Shown here in pieces: positions 63,242 to 64,000 of a stretch of 64,000 bases of DNA (positions are counted from its first letter, which is position 1; the number at the start of each line of letters is the position of its first letter). A model generated the notes under the pieces. The model was not told where the DNA came from. It saw nothing but the letters and a program-made list of their open reading frames with translations, and did not search any database. The position numbers and the translations under genes were made by a program. The stretch comes from Methylococcales bacterium (GTDB lineage: Bacteria > Pseudomonadota > Gammaproteobacteria > Methylococcales > Methylomonadaceae): positions 1 to 64,000 of the forward strand of contig JAPLRS010000028.1 in assembly GCA_026399015.1 (NCBI GenBank), written 5' to 3'.

Positions 63242-64000
63242 TTAATGGCGTTTAGCTTTTAAAATCACAAATTTTTTATTTTCAGCTACCAAAGCATAAT
63301 TACCGAAGATACGTTTAAGAGTTTGCTGATAATTAAGATGTCGGTTGCCAACTAGCCATAACTCCCCGCCCTTTCTCAAAACATCTTTTGAGGCTTTAAT
63401 CATACTATTAGCAATTTGATCACCAATCACATTTTGCTGATGAAATGGCGGATTACACAAAATAAAATCTGCAGAGTTTGCTGCAAAATCTTGCAAACCA
63501 TCCCCCACTTTAAAATGCGCTGAGCGCTGAGCACCCAAAGCCCGCACATAGTTATCTTGGGCAGAAGCTACTGCCATAAAAGATTCATCCACAAAATGCA
63601 CTACCGCATCTGGATTTTTTTCCGCAGTCATTAAGCCTAATAAACCATTACCACAGCCTAAATCCACAACATCAACAACACCTTGAGTATCAGGCAAATG
63701 CTGGAGAAAAAACCGCGTCCCAATATCCAAACTATCCCGCGAAAAGACATTCGCATGATTACTAATGATGTGCTCAGAGCCCTCAAGTTGATAACAAACT
63801 GGATAAGGACTCTCAACCACTTTAATACTGGGATCTAAGGTAGCAAATATAAGCCGAGCTTTTTTTCTGGCTAAAGACGTTGTTGTTGCACCGACTAAAC
63901 GCTCTAGCAATTTCCAAATATTCGGTGTCATCGTTTTAACCATACCCGCCACAATTACCTGCGTGGTAGGGTTAATATTCTGACGTATCCGAATTAACTG
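63242..64000 (-). CDS. rlmG: rRNA methyltransferase RlmG, 3' part (5' end outside window)
   Basis: RlmG methylates G1835 of 23S rRNA. The visible 252 residues (the frame is open to base 64000, with QLIRIRQNINPTTQV before the first in-frame GTG at 63952) include the upstream linker (MTPNIWKLLERLVG, ARLIF) and the SAM-dependent C-terminal domain with VVDLGCGNGLLGLM and the NPPF catalytic motif (LCNPPFHQQ). It is typically about 380 residues, so some 125 lie beyond the edge. Distinction from RsmC rests on the N-terminal sequence. Confidence 0.88.
   Translation of the reverse strand, partial: QLIRIRQNINPTTQVIVAGMVKTMTPNIWKLLERLVGATTTSLARKKARLIFATLDPSIKVVESPYPVCYQLEGSEHIISNHANVFSRDSLDIGTRFFLQHLPDTQGVVDVVDLGCGNGLLGLMTAEKNPDAVVHFVDESFMAVASAQDNYVRALGAQRSAHFKVGDGLQDFAANSADFILCNPPFHQQNVIGDQIANSMIKASKDVLRKGGELWLVGNRHLNYQQTLKRIFGNYALVAENKKFVILKAKRH

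Overview
The window looks like a stretch of chromosome from a low-GC (about 40% by eye) gammaproteobacterium. The evidence is gene order: lolA-rarA-ftsK-trxB-aat-bpt-infA-clpA-clpS, nudJ-mnmA-purB and obgE-rpmA-rplU-ispB are all arranged much as in Escherichia coli and its relatives. A DUF2914 protein, large RTX proteins and NspC/AguB polyamine enzymes would fit a methanotroph of the Methylococcales, but that is inference: no methane-oxidation gene is present, so the order is not proven.

Layout. 0-2 kb: one small conserved gene, then about 1.1 kb without a convincing gene that holds an AT-rich stretch with two DnaA-box matches, a composite repeat (771-1146) and a structured RNA candidate just upstream of a small membrane-protein gene. 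2-8 kb: yhfA-speD and aguB (polyamines), a DUF2914 protein, and thiC under a TPP riboswitch. 7.5-14 kb: surface polysaccharide and signalling genes (GT2 glycosyltransferase, galU, manC, an AI-2E/PerM permease, a degenerate-GGDEF/EAL protein). 14.2-18.6 kb: a compact integrative element (tyrosine integrase, AlpA-like regulator, HTH replication-type protein, two small genes) lodged at the 3' end of tRNA-Ser(GGA). 19-24 kb: a 1699-residue RTX/cadherin-like secreted protein. 24-32 kb: nspC, a quinone oxidoreductase, mrcB, lolA, rarA and a P-loop/coiled-coil gene. 32-50 kb: housekeeping core (ftsK, trxB, the N-degron set aat/bpt/clpS/clpA, infA, mnmA, purB, mgtE, proB, obgE, L27, L21, ispB). 50-58.5 kb: an accessory region with an MntA/HepT toxin-antitoxin pair, a GC-richer orphan gene between direct repeats, a shortened gene, four envelope-type genes with an intact IS5-family element among them, a previously uncalled 39-residue membrane ORF and tRNA-Lys(CUU). 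58.7-64 kb: ubiC-recG-ridA, an EamA transporter, a cold-shock protein with a hairpin-rich leader and the 3' part of rlmG, which runs off the window.

How the genes work together. AguB makes putrescine and SpeD supplies the aminopropyl donor, while NspC belongs to the alternative carboxyspermidine/carboxynorspermidine route, so two polyamine pathways meet in one genome. Aat and Bpt tag proteins with destabilising N-terminal residues, ClpS selects them and ClpA unfolds them. GalU and ManC supply UDP-glucose and GDP-mannose. The most unusual DNA is not coding: two families of dispersed intergenic repeats, one of them a two-ended composite element with 21-bp internal units, lie near 0.8-1.1 kb and 52-58 kb and bracket an orphan gene.
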